Below the pieces are notes generated by a model, which did no database searches, was not told where the DNA came from, and saw nothing but the letters and a program-made list of their open reading frames with translations. The translations under genes and the position numbers were made by a program. Positions 16,986 to 25,870 of a DNA stretch of 64,000 bases are shown here, piece by piece (position 1 is the stretch's first letter; the number at the start of each line of letters is the position of its first letter). The stretch lies in assembly GCF_001536285.1 (NCBI RefSeq), contig NZ_FAOZ01000029.1, forward strand, positions 1 through 64,000, written 5' to 3'. The DNA comes from Parafrankia irregularis. GTDB lineage: Bacteria > Actinomycetota > Actinomycetes > Frankiales > Frankiaceae.

Positions 16986-18267
16986 GCCTCCCCGCCTCCG
17001 GACCCTCACGTCTGAGGCACAGGTGGGCCCGCCGAGCGCGGGGCTGGCGTGCCTGCGCCTGCCGGATGCCTTCCAGCCGCTGGCCGACGCTACCCGACCA
17101 TGTCGCCGAAGAGGCCGCACGCCGCTACCGGCCGCGTGCCCCGGTGCCGGGATGGATCATGATCAGCCACCCCTCCGCCTTCAGCTGCCACCACTGCTCC
17201 TGAGCAAGAAGTGAGGATTCTGGCTGCTGCAACAGCCGAAATCCGCACTTCTTGCGGATTATCAAGCAACTCCGTCGGCCTGTTTGTCACTATTAGTGTG
17301 AATTGCCGGTGCTTGTGGCGGAGTGGAGTCCCCGGCGGCCCGACCCTGCAGCGGTTGGGCGGCCCGCCGTTCACCAGCCATCCGCGCCTGCTGCCGAGCG
17401 CGGTCCGCGCAACGAGAGTGACATTGGTGTCTGAAACGGGGATCAGATCAAGATGTTGAATGAATCTGTCGCGGATCGTGGGCTGCCGCATGGTGTCAAA
17501 GCCCCGCGGTGGACCACTCGCTCGTCCGACATCGCCGGCCCGAAGTGGCCCGAAGTGGCGCGAGGGTAGCCGATGAAACTCGAACTGCCACCCGTGACCA
17601 GCGCTTTCGGTGACTCCAGCGGCGCCCATGCGTCGATCGGCGAGCAAAACCCCGGTTCTGCCAAGCTCCGGGAGCGCCCCAGAACCGACGTAAAGAGCTA
17701 GCAGTATCTGATCCAGAATGCGCTTCCCGAAGGCTTGCGAAATCTGTGTCAATATGGATGTCAAGAAGCTCAGGTGCGAGGTCACAAGGAGCCCTCTATC
17801 CGTGGATACGCGACAGCCATGCGAACGCTGCAAGCTGACCGCGACTGTCAGAAAGCTCCGGAAGGTCGACCAGGCCGGCCGCCCGCCTCGCCCGGTCCGC
17901 GAGCCTATAGCCGACATCGGCCCCATAGCCGGCCGCGCGCACGGGGCACGGGGTGCCAGCCGTTCCGCAGCCGCCTGACGCCCGCGACCGGCATCCGCGA
18001 CTGTGGTCGGGTGGCCGCGTCCTGCGTCCTGCGTCCCGCGGCCGTGGCGGGTGTTCCGTGGTCGACGGCAGGCCCCAAGCGGCCGGCCCCCGCCCCGCGC
18101 AGTAAACGAGGTACCTTGCCGGGTCGGAGAAAGGTGTGTTAGAAAGCTCGCAGCAAAGCTGAGCAAGTGCCCAACGAAAATTCACTTTCACTCGCGCCCA
18201 CGATGAACTGGCGGCCTTGTCCGTGTGTGCGCACGGTTCCTTACAACTTCGTACCTGAGGAAGAACA
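16986..18267. other. 1.28-kb region without a convincing gene
   Basis: Both strands contain only open frames with no recognisable domain and no ribosome-binding site. The base composition from about 17200 to 17850 looks less GC-rich than the surrounding genes, and codon-position bias is weak. A short frame ending TGA near 17203 looks coding-like and could be a gene remnant, but it is too short to name. One clear stem-loop is present (17240-17260). The promoter of the oxidoreductase gene at 18268 must lie at the right end. Confidence 0.55.
17240..17260. repeat. 8-bp inverted repeat (stem-loop)
   Basis: AATCCGCA at 17240-17247 pairs perfectly with TGCGGATT at 17253-17260 around a 5-base loop CTTCT. 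No T-run follows on either strand. It lies in the gene-poor stretch; role unknown. Confidence 0.6.
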
Positions 18268-19335
18268 ATGACTGAGGCGACCCGGCCGGTGCGCGTCGTG
18301 CAATGGACGACGGGAAACGTCGCGAAGGAGTCGATCAAGGCGATCATCGAGCGTCCTGGACTGCTCGAGCTGGTCGGGCTGTTCGCGTTCAGCAAGGAGA
18401 AGGTCGGAAAGGACGCAGGTCAGCTGGCAGGCCTCGACCGTGACCTCGGTGTCACCGCGACCGACGATGTCGAGGCGCTGATCGCCTTACGTCCCGACTG
18501 TGTGATCTACATGCCGCTGTACCCGGACGTCGAGCACCTGACCCGGCTGCTGCGGGCCGGTATCAACGTCGTCTCCAGCGCGGGCTTCATCACCGGCCGA
18601 GCCTACGGTGCCGAGAGCCGGGCCGCGCTCGACGAGGCCGCGCGCGCCGGCAACGCCAGCCTGTTCGGCAGCGGTATCAACCCGGGCTTCGCCGACTACC
18701 TCGCCGCGGTCGCGACCGGCCCATGCCGGGAGGTCAACTACATCCGGGTCACCGAGTCGTTCAACATCGGGCTGTGGGCCGGCGACGCGAACCAGAACGA
18801 GCTCGGCTGGGGCCGCCCCGCCGGCGACCCCGGCCATGCCGACGAGATCCGCAAGGCCACCGCGGTGTTCGGTGACGCCGTCGAGTCGATCGCCCACCAG
18901 CTCGGCCTGGAGCTGGACGACATCCGCTGCGAGGTCGAGTTCGCCCACGCGACCACCGACGCCGACGTCCCCGGCCGCACGGTGCGGGCCGGCAGCGTCG
19001 CCGGGATCGACGCGCGCTGGATCGGCTCGGTGGCCGGCACCGACCTGGTGGAGGCGCAGGTCCGCTGGACCGTCGCCGCCGACATCGAACCAGCCTGGGA
19101 CATCGCGATGGCCTACCTGATGGAGGTCCGCGGCACTCCGCAGATCAACCTGCGGGTCGAGGTCCTCCCCGCCGACCTCACCAACCTCACCATGGACGAC
19201 ATCAGCGCCATGGGCTCGATGATCACAGCTCTGCCGGTGGTCAACGCGATTCCCGCCGTGGTCGCCGCGCGGCCGGGCATCGTCACCTACGCGGACCTGC
19301 CGACCGTCGCCTCCCAGCTGGTCGTCAAGCGCTGA
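18268..19335 (+). CDS. DapB-like NAD(P)-dependent oxidoreductase (dihydrodipicolinate reductase-like)
   Basis: 355 residues. N-terminal Rossmann-type region VRVVQWTTGNVAKESIKAI, then an acidic and Cys-containing segment (RPDCVIYMPLYPDVEHL) and GSGINPGFADYLAAV. This matches the actinobacterial family annotated as dihydrodipicolinate reductase-like or 2,4-diaminopentanoate dehydrogenase-like. True DapB is shorter (about 245), so this is not the lysine-pathway enzyme. GAGGAAG ends six bases before the ATG. The reaction is unknown; an NAD(P)-linked oxidation of an amino or hydroxy acid is plausible. Confidence 0.82.
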   Translation: MTEATRPVRVVQWTTGNVAKESIKAIIERPGLLELVGLFAFSKEKVGKDAGQLAGLDRDLGVTATDDVEALIALRPDCVIYMPLYPDVEHLTRLLRAGINVVSSAGFITGRAYGAESRAALDEAARAGNASLFGSGINPGFADYLAAVATGPCREVNYIRVTESFNIGLWAGDANQNELGWGRPAGDPGHADEIRKATAVFGDAVESIAHQLGLELDDIRCEVEFAHATTDADVPGRTVRAGSVAGIDARWIGSVAGTDLVEAQVRWTVAADIEPAWDIAMAYLMEVRGTPQINLRVEVLPADLTNLTMDDISAMGSMITALPVVNAIPAVVAARPGIVTYADLPTVASQLVVKR

Positions 19336-19471
19336 CCCAGCTCATCTGGCTGATCCAGTTCAGCTGGCTGAACCGGCTGACCCGCGTTACCCGGCTGGCC
19401 CCACCGCGACCGGGCCGCTCCGCCCGGCTGATCGGCCGGCCGCCCAGGAGCGGCCCGATAGCGTGTGGCCC

Positions 19472-20158
19472 ATGCCGATATCGCTGGAGAAGATCGAGGC
19501 CCAGGCCCCTGAGCTGCTCAGTCTGGTCAAGGAGGCTCGTTCTCGGCTGTCGGCACAGGCATTGGACACCGCCCGCGCGAAGGTCGCGCTGTGCGTCGAC
19601 CACAGTGGATCGATGCGGGCCCTGTACGTCAAGGGCGTCGTCCAGCGGATCGCCGAACGGGCCCTGGCCCTCGCGACCCAGTTCGACGACGACGGCGCCA
19701 TCGACGTGTTCATCTTCGACACCGGCGCCGTCCACGCCGGCGAGCTCACCCTCGCGGACTACGCCGGGGGAATCGACCGGCTGCGCACCGGCCGGCGCAT
19801 GGGCCGGACGGACTACGCCGCCGCGATGACGCTCGTCCGCGAGCACTTTCCGGCCGACGGGCTGCCGGTATACGTGCTGTTCGTCACCGACGGCGCGCCG
19901 GACAGCCGGACCGCCGCCAGACAGGAGCTTGTCACCGCGTCGCAGCGGAACATCTTCTACAAGTTCCTCGGTGTGGGGGAGGGCCCCTTCGACTTCCTGC
20001 GCCGCCTCGACGACCTGCGTGGACGTCCAGTGGACAACGCGCACTTCGTCGAGCCGGACGACATCGAAGCCCTCGACGACCGGCAGGTCTTCGATCTCCT
20101 GCTGGCGGAGTACCCGCAGTGGCTCGACGAGGCCAGGAAGGCCGGCCTGCTCACCTGA
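19472..20158 (+). CDS. VWA-domain protein, TerF/TerY-like
   Basis: 228 residues from ATG 19472 (an in-frame GTG at 19463 is possible). A von Willebrand A domain fills most of the protein. The MIDAS metal site is visible as DHSGS near residue 44, a Thr in GRTDYAAAM and Asp in VLFVTDGAPDS. A helical N-terminal arm (ISLEKIEAQAPELLSLVKEA) precedes it, as in tellurium-resistance TerF-type proteins. No other ter gene is near, so this is a solo copy. Cytoplasmic by lack of a signal peptide. The family is linked to metal stress and phage defence, but the role here is unknown. Confidence 0.82.
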   Translation: MPISLEKIEAQAPELLSLVKEARSRLSAQALDTARAKVALCVDHSGSMRALYVKGVVQRIAERALALATQFDDDGAIDVFIFDTGAVHAGELTLADYAGGIDRLRTGRRMGRTDYAAAMTLVREHFPADGLPVYVLFVTDGAPDSRTAARQELVTASQRNIFYKFLGVGEGPFDFLRRLDDLRGRPVDNAHFVEPDDIEALDDRQVFDLLLAEYPQWLDEARKAGLLT

Positions 20159-20259
20159 CGTTGCACCTGTCGGGCTGCCTGAAGGGCATGCCCCGGCGAC
20201 GGAGGTGACGGCGGCGACCGCGACGGCGGTGATGACGCCGATGACGAAGGGCTCAACCG

Positions 20260-21261
20260 GTGACAGTACCGCTCTCCATCCTCGACCTGGCGACGATCGG
20301 CGTCGACGAGACCGCGCAGCAGAGCCTCGAAGGCAGCGTCGCGCTCGCGCGCCTGGCCGAGTCCCTCGGCTACCAGCGGATCTGGTACGCCGAGCACCAC
20401 AACATGCCGCGGATCGCGTCGTCCGCGACCAGCGTGCTCATCGCGCATGTCGCGGCGAACACGAGCACCGTCCGGCTCGGCTCCGGCGGTGTCATGCTGC
20501 CGAACCACTCGCCGCTCACCATCGCCGAGCAGTTCGGCACGCTCGCGACGCTGCACCCCGGTCGCATCGACCTGGGCCTGGGCCGGGCCCCCGGCAGCGA
20601 CCAGCAGACGATGTACGCCCTGCGCCGGGACGACCGCTCGGCCGAGCGGTTCCCGCAGGACGTCCAGGAGCTTCAGGGCTACCTGGCCGGCCGGTCGCTC
20701 ATCCCCGGCGTCGACGCCACCCCCGGCAAGGGCACGAACGTCCCGTTGTACATCCTCGGGTCGTCGCTGTTCGGGGCCCGGCTCGCGGCGGCGCTCGGGC
20801 TGCCCTACGGGTTCGCATCGCATTTCGCCCCGAACGCCCTGCAGGACGCGGTCGCCCTCTACCGCCGCCTGTTCCAGCCGTCGGCGCAGCTCGACCAGCC
20901 GTACGTCATCGCAGGCGTCAACGTCATCGCCGCGGACACCGCGGACGACGCACAGGACCAGCAGCGCACGATCCGCCGCCAGCGGGTCAGCTGGCTGCTC
21001 GGCCGCGGCCAGACCTTCACCGATGCCGAGGCGGACGAGATCCTCGCAGCACCGCAGGGGCAGCAGCTCGTCCAGATGATGAAGTACACCGCCGCCGGCA
21101 CCCCGGACACGGTCGGCGCGTACCTCGACTGGTTCACCACCCACGCCGACGCCGACGAGCTCATCGTCGCCCACCAGTCCCCGACGATCGCCCAGCGCCT
21201 GCGCTCCGTGGAACTGACCGCCAAGGCAGCCGGCCTCGCCGCACCTACCCCGGGCGACTGA
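20260..21261 (+). CDS. Luciferase-like flavin-dependent oxidoreductase (MsnO8 type)
   Basis: 333 residues, GTG start at 20260. It begins [12 protein letters not shown] and continues [32 protein letters not shown] and [14 protein letters not shown], all typical of the luciferase-like group with an EHH motif. Full length, unlike the deleted copy at 14418. It uses FMN or F420; which one cannot be decided from sequence. The 3' end overlaps the convergent DinB-like gene by 17 bases. Confidence 0.87.
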   Translation: MTVPLSILDLATIGVDETAQQSLEGSVALARLAESLGYQRIWYAEHHNMPRIASSATSVLIAHVAANTSTVRLGSGGVMLPNHSPLTIAEQFGTLATLHPGRIDLGLGRAPGSDQQTMYALRRDDRSAERFPQDVQELQGYLAGRSLIPGVDATPGKGTNVPLYILGSSLFGARLAAALGLPYGFASHFAPNALQDAVALYRRLFQPSAQLDQPYVIAGVNVIAADTADDAQDQQRTIRRQRVSWLLGRGQTFTDAEADEILAAPQGQQLVQMMKYTAAGTPDTVGAYLDWFTTHADADELIVAHQSPTIAQRLRSVELTAKAAGLAAPTPGD

Positions 21262-21778
21262 CCCCGGCGGCGCTCTGGCCGAGAACACGGTCGATATCCC
21301 ACAGGTGATGCCACACATCATGGGCGTTGTTCCGCACGATGTCGGCCGCCTGCTGCTCACCGCGCGTCGCGTGGCGGACGACGACGCCCTCGGCGAGCGC
21401 GGCGCGCATGACGTCAACCCAGGCGGGCGCGCTGATCCCGAGGGCCCACCGGGCCGCCGCCAGCGGAACGCTGTCGTACCGGCGGGCACGGGCCAGCTCA
21501 TCCGGGTCGTACCCCGCGATGTCGGTGACGCCGGCCAGGCGCGCTCCCTGGACCCGCTCGGCCCAGTTCCGCAGGTTGTCGGCCATGTGGCTGACGTACT
21601 CGGCGACGCTCCACGCCTCGGCGGACAGCCGCTCATCGCCGACCGCGTCCCTGGAGCGTCGGTCGACCTCGGCTGGTGACGCCGCTACCAGCACGACGGC
21701 GTGCACCATGTCGATCCGCCAGTCGAACTGGCAGTCGCCACAAGGATCCCCGTACAGCGCCGCACCCCACAGCTCCAT
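21245..21778 (-). CDS. DinB-like domain protein (mycothiol-dependent type)
   Basis: 177 residues from ATG 21778; the longer frame upstream is rejected as unrelated sequence. A four-helix DinB-like fold is suggested by [21 protein letters not shown] and [17 protein letters not shown]. His in SHM and the pair in HDVWHH are the usual metal ligands. Similar proteins in actinomycetes are thiol-dependent transferases or isomerases using mycothiol, but individual functions are mostly unknown. Convergent overlap with the flavin oxidoreductase gene. It lies downstream of the secreted-protein gene at 21798-22487 on the same strand. Confidence 0.75.
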   Translation of the reverse strand: MELWGAALYGDPCGDCQFDWRIDMVHAVVLVAASPAEVDRRSRDAVGDERLSAEAWSVAEYVSHMADNLRNWAERVQGARLAGVTDIAGYDPDELARARRYDSVPLAAARWALGISAPAWVDVMRAALAEGVVVRHATRGEQQAADIVRNNAHDVWHHLWDIDRVLGQSAAGVSRPG

Positions 21779-21797
21779 ACCGAGCAATGATGGCCGA

Positions 21798-22487
21798 TCA
21801 GCGGACGGCGTCGGCGGCGACCGTGGCGAGTGGGATTCCTGCCCAGCCGAGAGTGACCGGTTCGGCCTGCGCGCTCGTGACGACGAGGCCGCGGCGGCGT
21901 GACCCGTAGGCGTCGCCGCTGTACGCGACGGCCTGGTAGGGGCCCACCTCTCGCGAGAGTTCGGTGATGTTCCCCGTGCCCTGGGCGTCGTCGACCAGTT
22001 CCTGGAAAGCCCGGGCACTGTCAAGATCGGGCATCTTCACCCAGGAGACGGCGACCAGTGCGATGTTTCCCCTGCCGTCGATGATCGTGAACTGCGCCCG
22101 GCTCAGCGCGGAACACGGCTGCTGCAGGAAGAAGACGTGGACCTCGCCGTAGGAATGCGCCGCGCAGCCGTCCGTCTCGGCCTGGAATCGGCTCTGGGTG
22201 CCGAGATGGTTCCGCCGGAACCTGTTCTCGATCCGCTCGATCTTCCGGATCTCGTCGGTGCGACCCGCCTCCTCGGCGATCCTGCCCTCGCCGGGCTCGG
22301 CGGCCTCGCCGCTCTCACCGGACGGCTGTGGTTGCCGGCTGTGCACCGACCCGGACGCCGGGCGCGTGGCGGTGGAGTCGCCGGCCGAGATCCCGCTCGC
22401 GCTCAGCGCGAGCAGCAGTAGCAGGGCAAGGGCAGGGGCGGACAGATTCTTCACCGGCTCGCTCCCGCCTCCGCAGCAACATCCCAT
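21798..22487 (-). CDS. Secreted protein of unknown function
   Basis: 229 residues. AGGAGGAG lies 5-6 bases before the ATG at 22487. The N-terminus MGCCCGGGSEPVKN is unusual, then a hydrophobic segment (ALALLLLLALSASGISA, about 18-35) acts as signal peptide or anchor. A low-complexity Glu/Gly linker follows. The mature domain holds two Cys (DGCAAHSYGEVHVFF; QQPCSALSRAQF), which may form a disulfide, and a beta-alpha pattern with VAVSWVKMPD. No family recognised. It is 20 bases from the DinB-like gene and may be co-transcribed with it. Confidence 0.7.
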   Translation of the reverse strand: MGCCCGGGSEPVKNLSAPALALLLLLALSASGISAGDSTATRPASGSVHSRQPQPSGESGEAAEPGEGRIAEEAGRTDEIRKIERIENRFRRNHLGTQSRFQAETDGCAAHSYGEVHVFFLQQPCSALSRAQFTIIDGRGNIALVAVSWVKMPDLDSARAFQELVDDAQGTGNITELSREVGPYQAVAYSGDAYGSRRRGLVVTSAQAEPVTLGWAGIPLATVAADAVR

Positions 22488-22824
22488 TGCAGCTCCTCCT
22501 GCCGGCCACTGCCTGCCCCTGGGGGTGGCACCGTCCGGAGCCGGGGGCGGCGAGTGTGGAACAGGCGAGCTCGTGATATGAGCGTAGCGTGACGGGGTGA
22601 ACGCGTATAGAGGTCGAAAGCGGAATGCCGTTCACCGTCGCCGGGTGCCCCGAGTTCGACGAGTACGTCCGTCAGGTCTGGGTGCTGGTTCGTGTGGTAT
22701 CGCCGCTGGCGGGTTGTCAATTGTTGCCTGATTGTTTCGATTGTGGACCGTTGACCGTTCTGTAACGGGGGCCATAGTTTTCCGACGCCGGATTCCGTCC
22801 GACATCTGCCGATGCGGAGAACTG
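22488..22824. other. Divergent intergenic region
   Basis: 337 bases between the start of the minus-strand secreted-protein gene and the plus-strand EEP gene. Bases 22680-22790 are clearly more AT-rich than the surroundings and repeat TTGT/ATTG motifs. The most promoter-like pair is listed separately. No gene is seen here. Confidence 0.6.
22751..22778 (+). promoter_or_regulatory. Possible promoter of the EEP phosphodiesterase gene
   Basis: TTGACC at 22751-22756 and CATAGT at 22773-22778 with 16 bases between them fit a housekeeping sigma promoter loosely. A transcript from about 22785 would have a 40-base leader to the ATG. Prediction only. Confidence 0.35.
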
Positions 22825-24183
22825 ATGCGTTTGTTTTCCCGCCCGAGCCGTGCCCTGCTCGCGGCTGCCCTGGCCCTGCCACTCGCGATCGGTGCCGCAG
22901 CTGTGGCCAGTCCGGCCGCGAACGCCGCCTCACCGGCCGGAGGCTCCTTCTCCGTCCTGACCTACAACATCGCCGGCCTGCCCGAAGCGCTTTCCAGCGC
23001 GGAGACCCCGCGCGCGGAGAGCACGACCACCATCGGCCAGCGCCTCGGCCCCTACGACATCGTCCAGGTGCAGGAGGACTTCAACTACCACGCCTACCTC
23101 TACGACGGCGACACCACCCACGCGTACCGGACGCCGACCAGCGGCGGCGTCCCGTTCGGCAGCGGGCTCAACACCCTCTCGAAGGTCAGCTACAGCGACC
23201 TCGACCGGGTGAGCTGGGATGACTGCAGCACCTTCGACGGCGCCGACTGCCTGACGCCGAAGGGCTTCACCCTCAAGCGGATCCGCCTCGGCGAGGGCGT
23301 CTACGTCGACTTCTACAACCTGCACGCGGACGCCGGGACCACCAGCGCGGACACCAGCGCGCGGGCCTCGAACCTGAGCCAGCTGGCCTCGTACATCTCG
23401 TCGCATTCGGCCGGTAACGCCGTGGTGGTGATGGGTGACACCAACGCCCGCTACACCCGCACCGGCGACACCATCGCCGCCTTCGCCGCGGCGAACGGAC
23501 TGACCGACGCCTGGGTGAAGCTGGAGCGCGGCGGGGTCGCACCCGCGACCGGCAGCACCGCACTGGTCTGCGACGAGGCCGCGCCCACCGACACCTGCGA
23601 GGTCGTCGACAAGGTCCTGTACCGCAGCAGCAGCTTCGTCACCCTCAACGCCACCGGCTACGCCAACCGCAACGCCGACTTCCTGAACTCCGCCGGCGTC
23701 ATGCTTTCCGACCACTTCCCGATCGCCGTCGACTTCAGCTGGACCCGTAACAGCGCCTACCAGGCCAGCGACCAGTTCGGTGGTTCCGGTGGCACGGCCT
23801 ACACCGACGTCAACGCCATTCCGGCCGGAGCGGCGGTCAGCACCGTCAGGCTGCGTTCCGGCTCCCGGGTCGACCAGATCGGCCTCACCCTGACGAACGG
23901 CACCACACTGAACCACGGTGGTACCGGCGGAACCGCCCAGTCGCTGACCCTGGGCAGCGGTGAGTACCTGACGTCCGTCTACCTGTGCTCGGGCGTGAAG
24001 GACAGCAGCACCCGGGTCTTCTACACCAGGTTCACCACCAACCTCGGGCGCACCCTCGCCGGTGGGGCCACGACGTCCACCTGCGTCACGTACACGGCGC
24101 CGTCCGGCTGGCAGATCGCCGGATTCCACGGCCGTGCCGCCACCGAGAACGACAAGATCGGGGTCTTCTACACCCAGCGCTGA
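22825..24183 (+). CDS. Secreted endonuclease/exonuclease/phosphatase-family protein with jacalin-like C-domain
   Basis: 452 residues from ATG 22825 (GGAGA upstream). Signal peptide: RLFSRPSRALLAAALALPLA with an Ala-rich cleavage region near residue 34. The EEP metal-hydrolase core shows LTYNIAGLP, VQVQED (metal Glu), FYNLHADAG (His), MGDTNARY (Asp/Asn) and LSDHFPIAVDF (final Asp-His), so all catalytic residues are present. From about residue 315 a jacalin-like beta-prism follows (DQFGGSGG, SGSRVDQIGLTL, GWQIAGFHGRA, DKIGVFY). The hydrolase could be a sphingomyelinase-like phosphodiesterase or a nuclease; the lectin-like part probably targets glycans. Followed by a strong stem-loop. Confidence 0.87.
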   Translation: MRLFSRPSRALLAAALALPLAIGAAAVASPAANAASPAGGSFSVLTYNIAGLPEALSSAETPRAESTTTIGQRLGPYDIVQVQEDFNYHAYLYDGDTTHAYRTPTSGGVPFGSGLNTLSKVSYSDLDRVSWDDCSTFDGADCLTPKGFTLKRIRLGEGVYVDFYNLHADAGTTSADTSARASNLSQLASYISSHSAGNAVVVMGDTNARYTRTGDTIAAFAAANGLTDAWVKLERGGVAPATGSTALVCDEAAPTDTCEVVDKVLYRSSSFVTLNATGYANRNADFLNSAGVMLSDHFPIAVDFSWTRNSAYQASDQFGGSGGTAYTDVNAIPAGAAVSTVRLRSGSRVDQIGLTLTNGTTLNHGGTGGTAQSLTLGSGEYLTSVYLCSGVKDSSTRVFYTRFTTNLGRTLAGGATTSTCVTYTAPSGWQIAGFHGRAATENDKIGVFYTQR

Positions 24184-24208
24184 GCGCGGTCCGGAACCAC
24201 CACGCATG

Positions 24209-24248
24209 AAAAAACAGGGCCGGGACGGTTTCCACCGTCCCGGCCCTG
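24209..24248 (-). terminator. Strong intrinsic terminator between convergent genes
   Basis: A perfect 14-bp stem (24215-24228 with 24235-24248) closes a 6-base loop. Read on the minus strand it is followed by six T (24214-24209), so it is a classical terminator for the metal-transporter operon. For the plus-strand EEP gene the same stem is present but lacks a downstream T-run. Confidence 0.85.
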
Positions 24249-24370
24249 CCGTTGGCGGGGAGTTGTCCAGAAATTCCGTCATCGGGATTGTTTCCGTCGG
24301 CTGGGGAGCTGCGGCCAGCTGTAGAAGTACCAGGCGCCGCGGTTCACGGTGGTAGCGCTGGTCGCGAAGG

Positions 24371-25870
24371 TCAGATGGCGCCGGCGAGCTGGGTCGCCCC
24401 GGTGACCGCCATGACCGCACCCAGCGCCGACACCACCAGCGCGGACAGGAGCGGGACCGCTCGACCGAGGCGGGCCGGGACGCGGTCGGTGACGCGGGCC
24501 AGCAGGGGCGCGCTCCTGACAAGCGCAAGCCCGATCCCGACGAGTACCCCGGCCAGGCCCACACTGAACGCGATGATCATCACGATGCCGAGCGCCGCGC
24601 GGTGAAGCCCGGCGGCGAGGAGCATCACGCTCAACGCCTCCGGGCAGGGGATGAGACCTGCGGAGAAGCCCATCGCCAACACCCCGCGCGGACCGCCGGC
24701 CCACCCCGCCGCGCCATTTCCGTCCCCGCGCCCGTGGGAGTGCGTGTGCGCGTGTCCGTGCACGTGTCCGTGCGCGTGGGCGGGGTGGTGGTCCTGCCCG
24801 TGCGAGTGGTCGTGCGTGGCGGTGACGGGAGCGAGGCTGGACTGCCAGCGGCGGCGGACGAGGCGGGCGCCGAGCGCGAGTACCGACAGCCCGGCCGCGA
24901 CCGTCAGCGCGGGCACGACCGCCCCGGGAACGAAGTGATTGCCCGCGGCCAGGACCGCGACGCCCAGGGCGAGGACAGCGGCCGTATGCGTGAACGTGAT
25001 GGCCACGCCGAGGCCGACCGCGTGCCGGCCGGTTCCCGACTCGCCGACCAGATAGGACGCCAGCAGTGCCTTCCCGTGGCCGGGGGTGAGCGCGTGCAGC
25101 GCACCCAGCAGCACGCAGGCGCCCAGCAGGCTCACCAGCGCCCACGGACTGGTCAGTGGGCGGCGCAGACCCTCGATCATCGTCGCGCCGCCCGGCCCGC
25201 CCGGCCCGCCCGGCCCGCCCGGCCCGCCCGGCCCGCCGCGCCCGTCGCGTTCGTCGGTGGAGGTCCCCGAGCCGCTGTCGCCGGCCGCGGTCGCGGCCTC
25301 GTTGAGCGCGGCGCTGATCGTGCGCCCGCCGTCGGTGTGCCGGATGGCTCCGACCGGCACCGCGTCGGCGCCGACGAGCACGCTCATCTGGACCTTGGGC
25401 ACCGCACCGGGATCGTAGGAATCGTGGATACGCAGGCCGCGGGAGCCCGCCGGCAGATCCGCGGCCCAGAAAAGCTGGATCGTGCCGACTCCCGCGGCGA
25501 GCAGCTCCGCCTCGGGGACGCGGACGTCGACCTGCCTGAGCTCGACTGCCGCCGTGTCGACCTGGACGGACAGGCCGGCGCGGACGGCCTCCGCCAGCGC
25601 GTCGCCTTCCGCCGGGCCGATCGTGCCGTCGCCATCGCTGTCGAGCTGCTGGACGTACGCGGCGCCGACGAGCACACCCGCGGTGATGTCGAGCTCGACG
25701 GCCAGCCCGGACCGCTCCGGCGTCACGTAGAGCTGCTGGACGATCTCGTCGGTGGGATGTGCCGACGCCGGTGCGGCGAGCCCCGCCACACCGGCGCCGA
25801 TCAGCAGGCCCAGCACAGTCAGTCGGGCCAGTGCCCTCCGGGCGGGATGGCCACCGGCCGCGGGGCTCAT
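24371..25870 (-). CDS. NicO/RcnA-type nickel-cobalt transporter with EF-hand and collagen-like segments
   Basis: 499 residues. Signal peptide at 1-37 (ending APASAHPTDE). The outside N-domain (about 38-205) contains a textbook EF-hand loop, DSDGDGTIGPAE, near residue 77. A (GGP)n tract of about six repeats follows. The NicO membrane domain has HALTPGHGKALLASYLVG (metal-site HxxxxxH), several helices, a long His-rich loop (HDHSHGQDHH and similar) and GFSAGLIPCPEALSVML. It should move Ni2+/Co2+ or a related metal across the membrane, most likely efflux. The start overlaps the stop of the DUF3500 gene (ATGA), so the two are coupled. A longer overlapping frame up to 26060 is not coding. Confidence 0.87.
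   Translation of the reverse strand: MSPAAGGHPARRALARLTVLGLLIGAGVAGLAAPASAHPTDEIVQQLYVTPERSGLAVELDITAGVLVGAAYVQQLDSDGDGTIGPAEGDALAEAVRAGLSVQVDTAAVELRQVDVRVPEAELLAAGVGTIQLFWAADLPAGSRGLRIHDSYDPGAVPKVQMSVLVGADAVPVGAIRHTDGGRTISAALNEAATAAGDSGSGTSTDERDGRGGPGGPGGPGGPGGPGGATMIEGLRRPLTSPWALVSLLGACVLLGALHALTPGHGKALLASYLVGESGTGRHAVGLGVAITFTHTAAVLALGVAVLAAGNHFVPGAVVPALTVAAGLSVLALGARLVRRRWQSSLAPVTATHDHSHGQDHHPAHAHGHVHGHAHTHSHGRGDGNGAAGWAGGPRGVLAMGFSAGLIPCPEALSVMLLAAGLHRAALGIVMIIAFSVGLAGVLVGIGLALVRSAPLLARVTDRVPARLGRAVPLLSALVVSALGAVMAVTGATQLAGAI
25186..25240 (-). repeat. 9-bp tandem repeats encoding (GGP)n
   Basis: About six copies of a 9-base GC-only unit (CCCGGCCCG on the plus strand) encode the collagen-like GGPGGP linker between the outside domain and the membrane domain of the NicO protein. 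Copy number is prone to slippage. Confidence 0.8.

Noticed and set aside
17090-18166. A 358-residue minus-strand open frame in the gene-poor stretch
   Set aside because: No recognisable motif, no ribosome-binding site and codon-position pattern unlike a gene.
18268-19335. True lysine-pathway DapB
   Set aside because: The protein is about 100 residues longer than DapB and matches the DapB-like oxidoreductase group; no lysine genes are near.
19472-20158. Part of a tellurium-resistance (ter) operon
   Set aside because: Only one VWA gene is present; no TerD, TerC or TerB gene nearby.
25186-25240. Short GC-only repeats as a possible CRISPR array
   Set aside because: Contiguous 9-bp units without spacers, in frame in a gene; no cas gene in the window.
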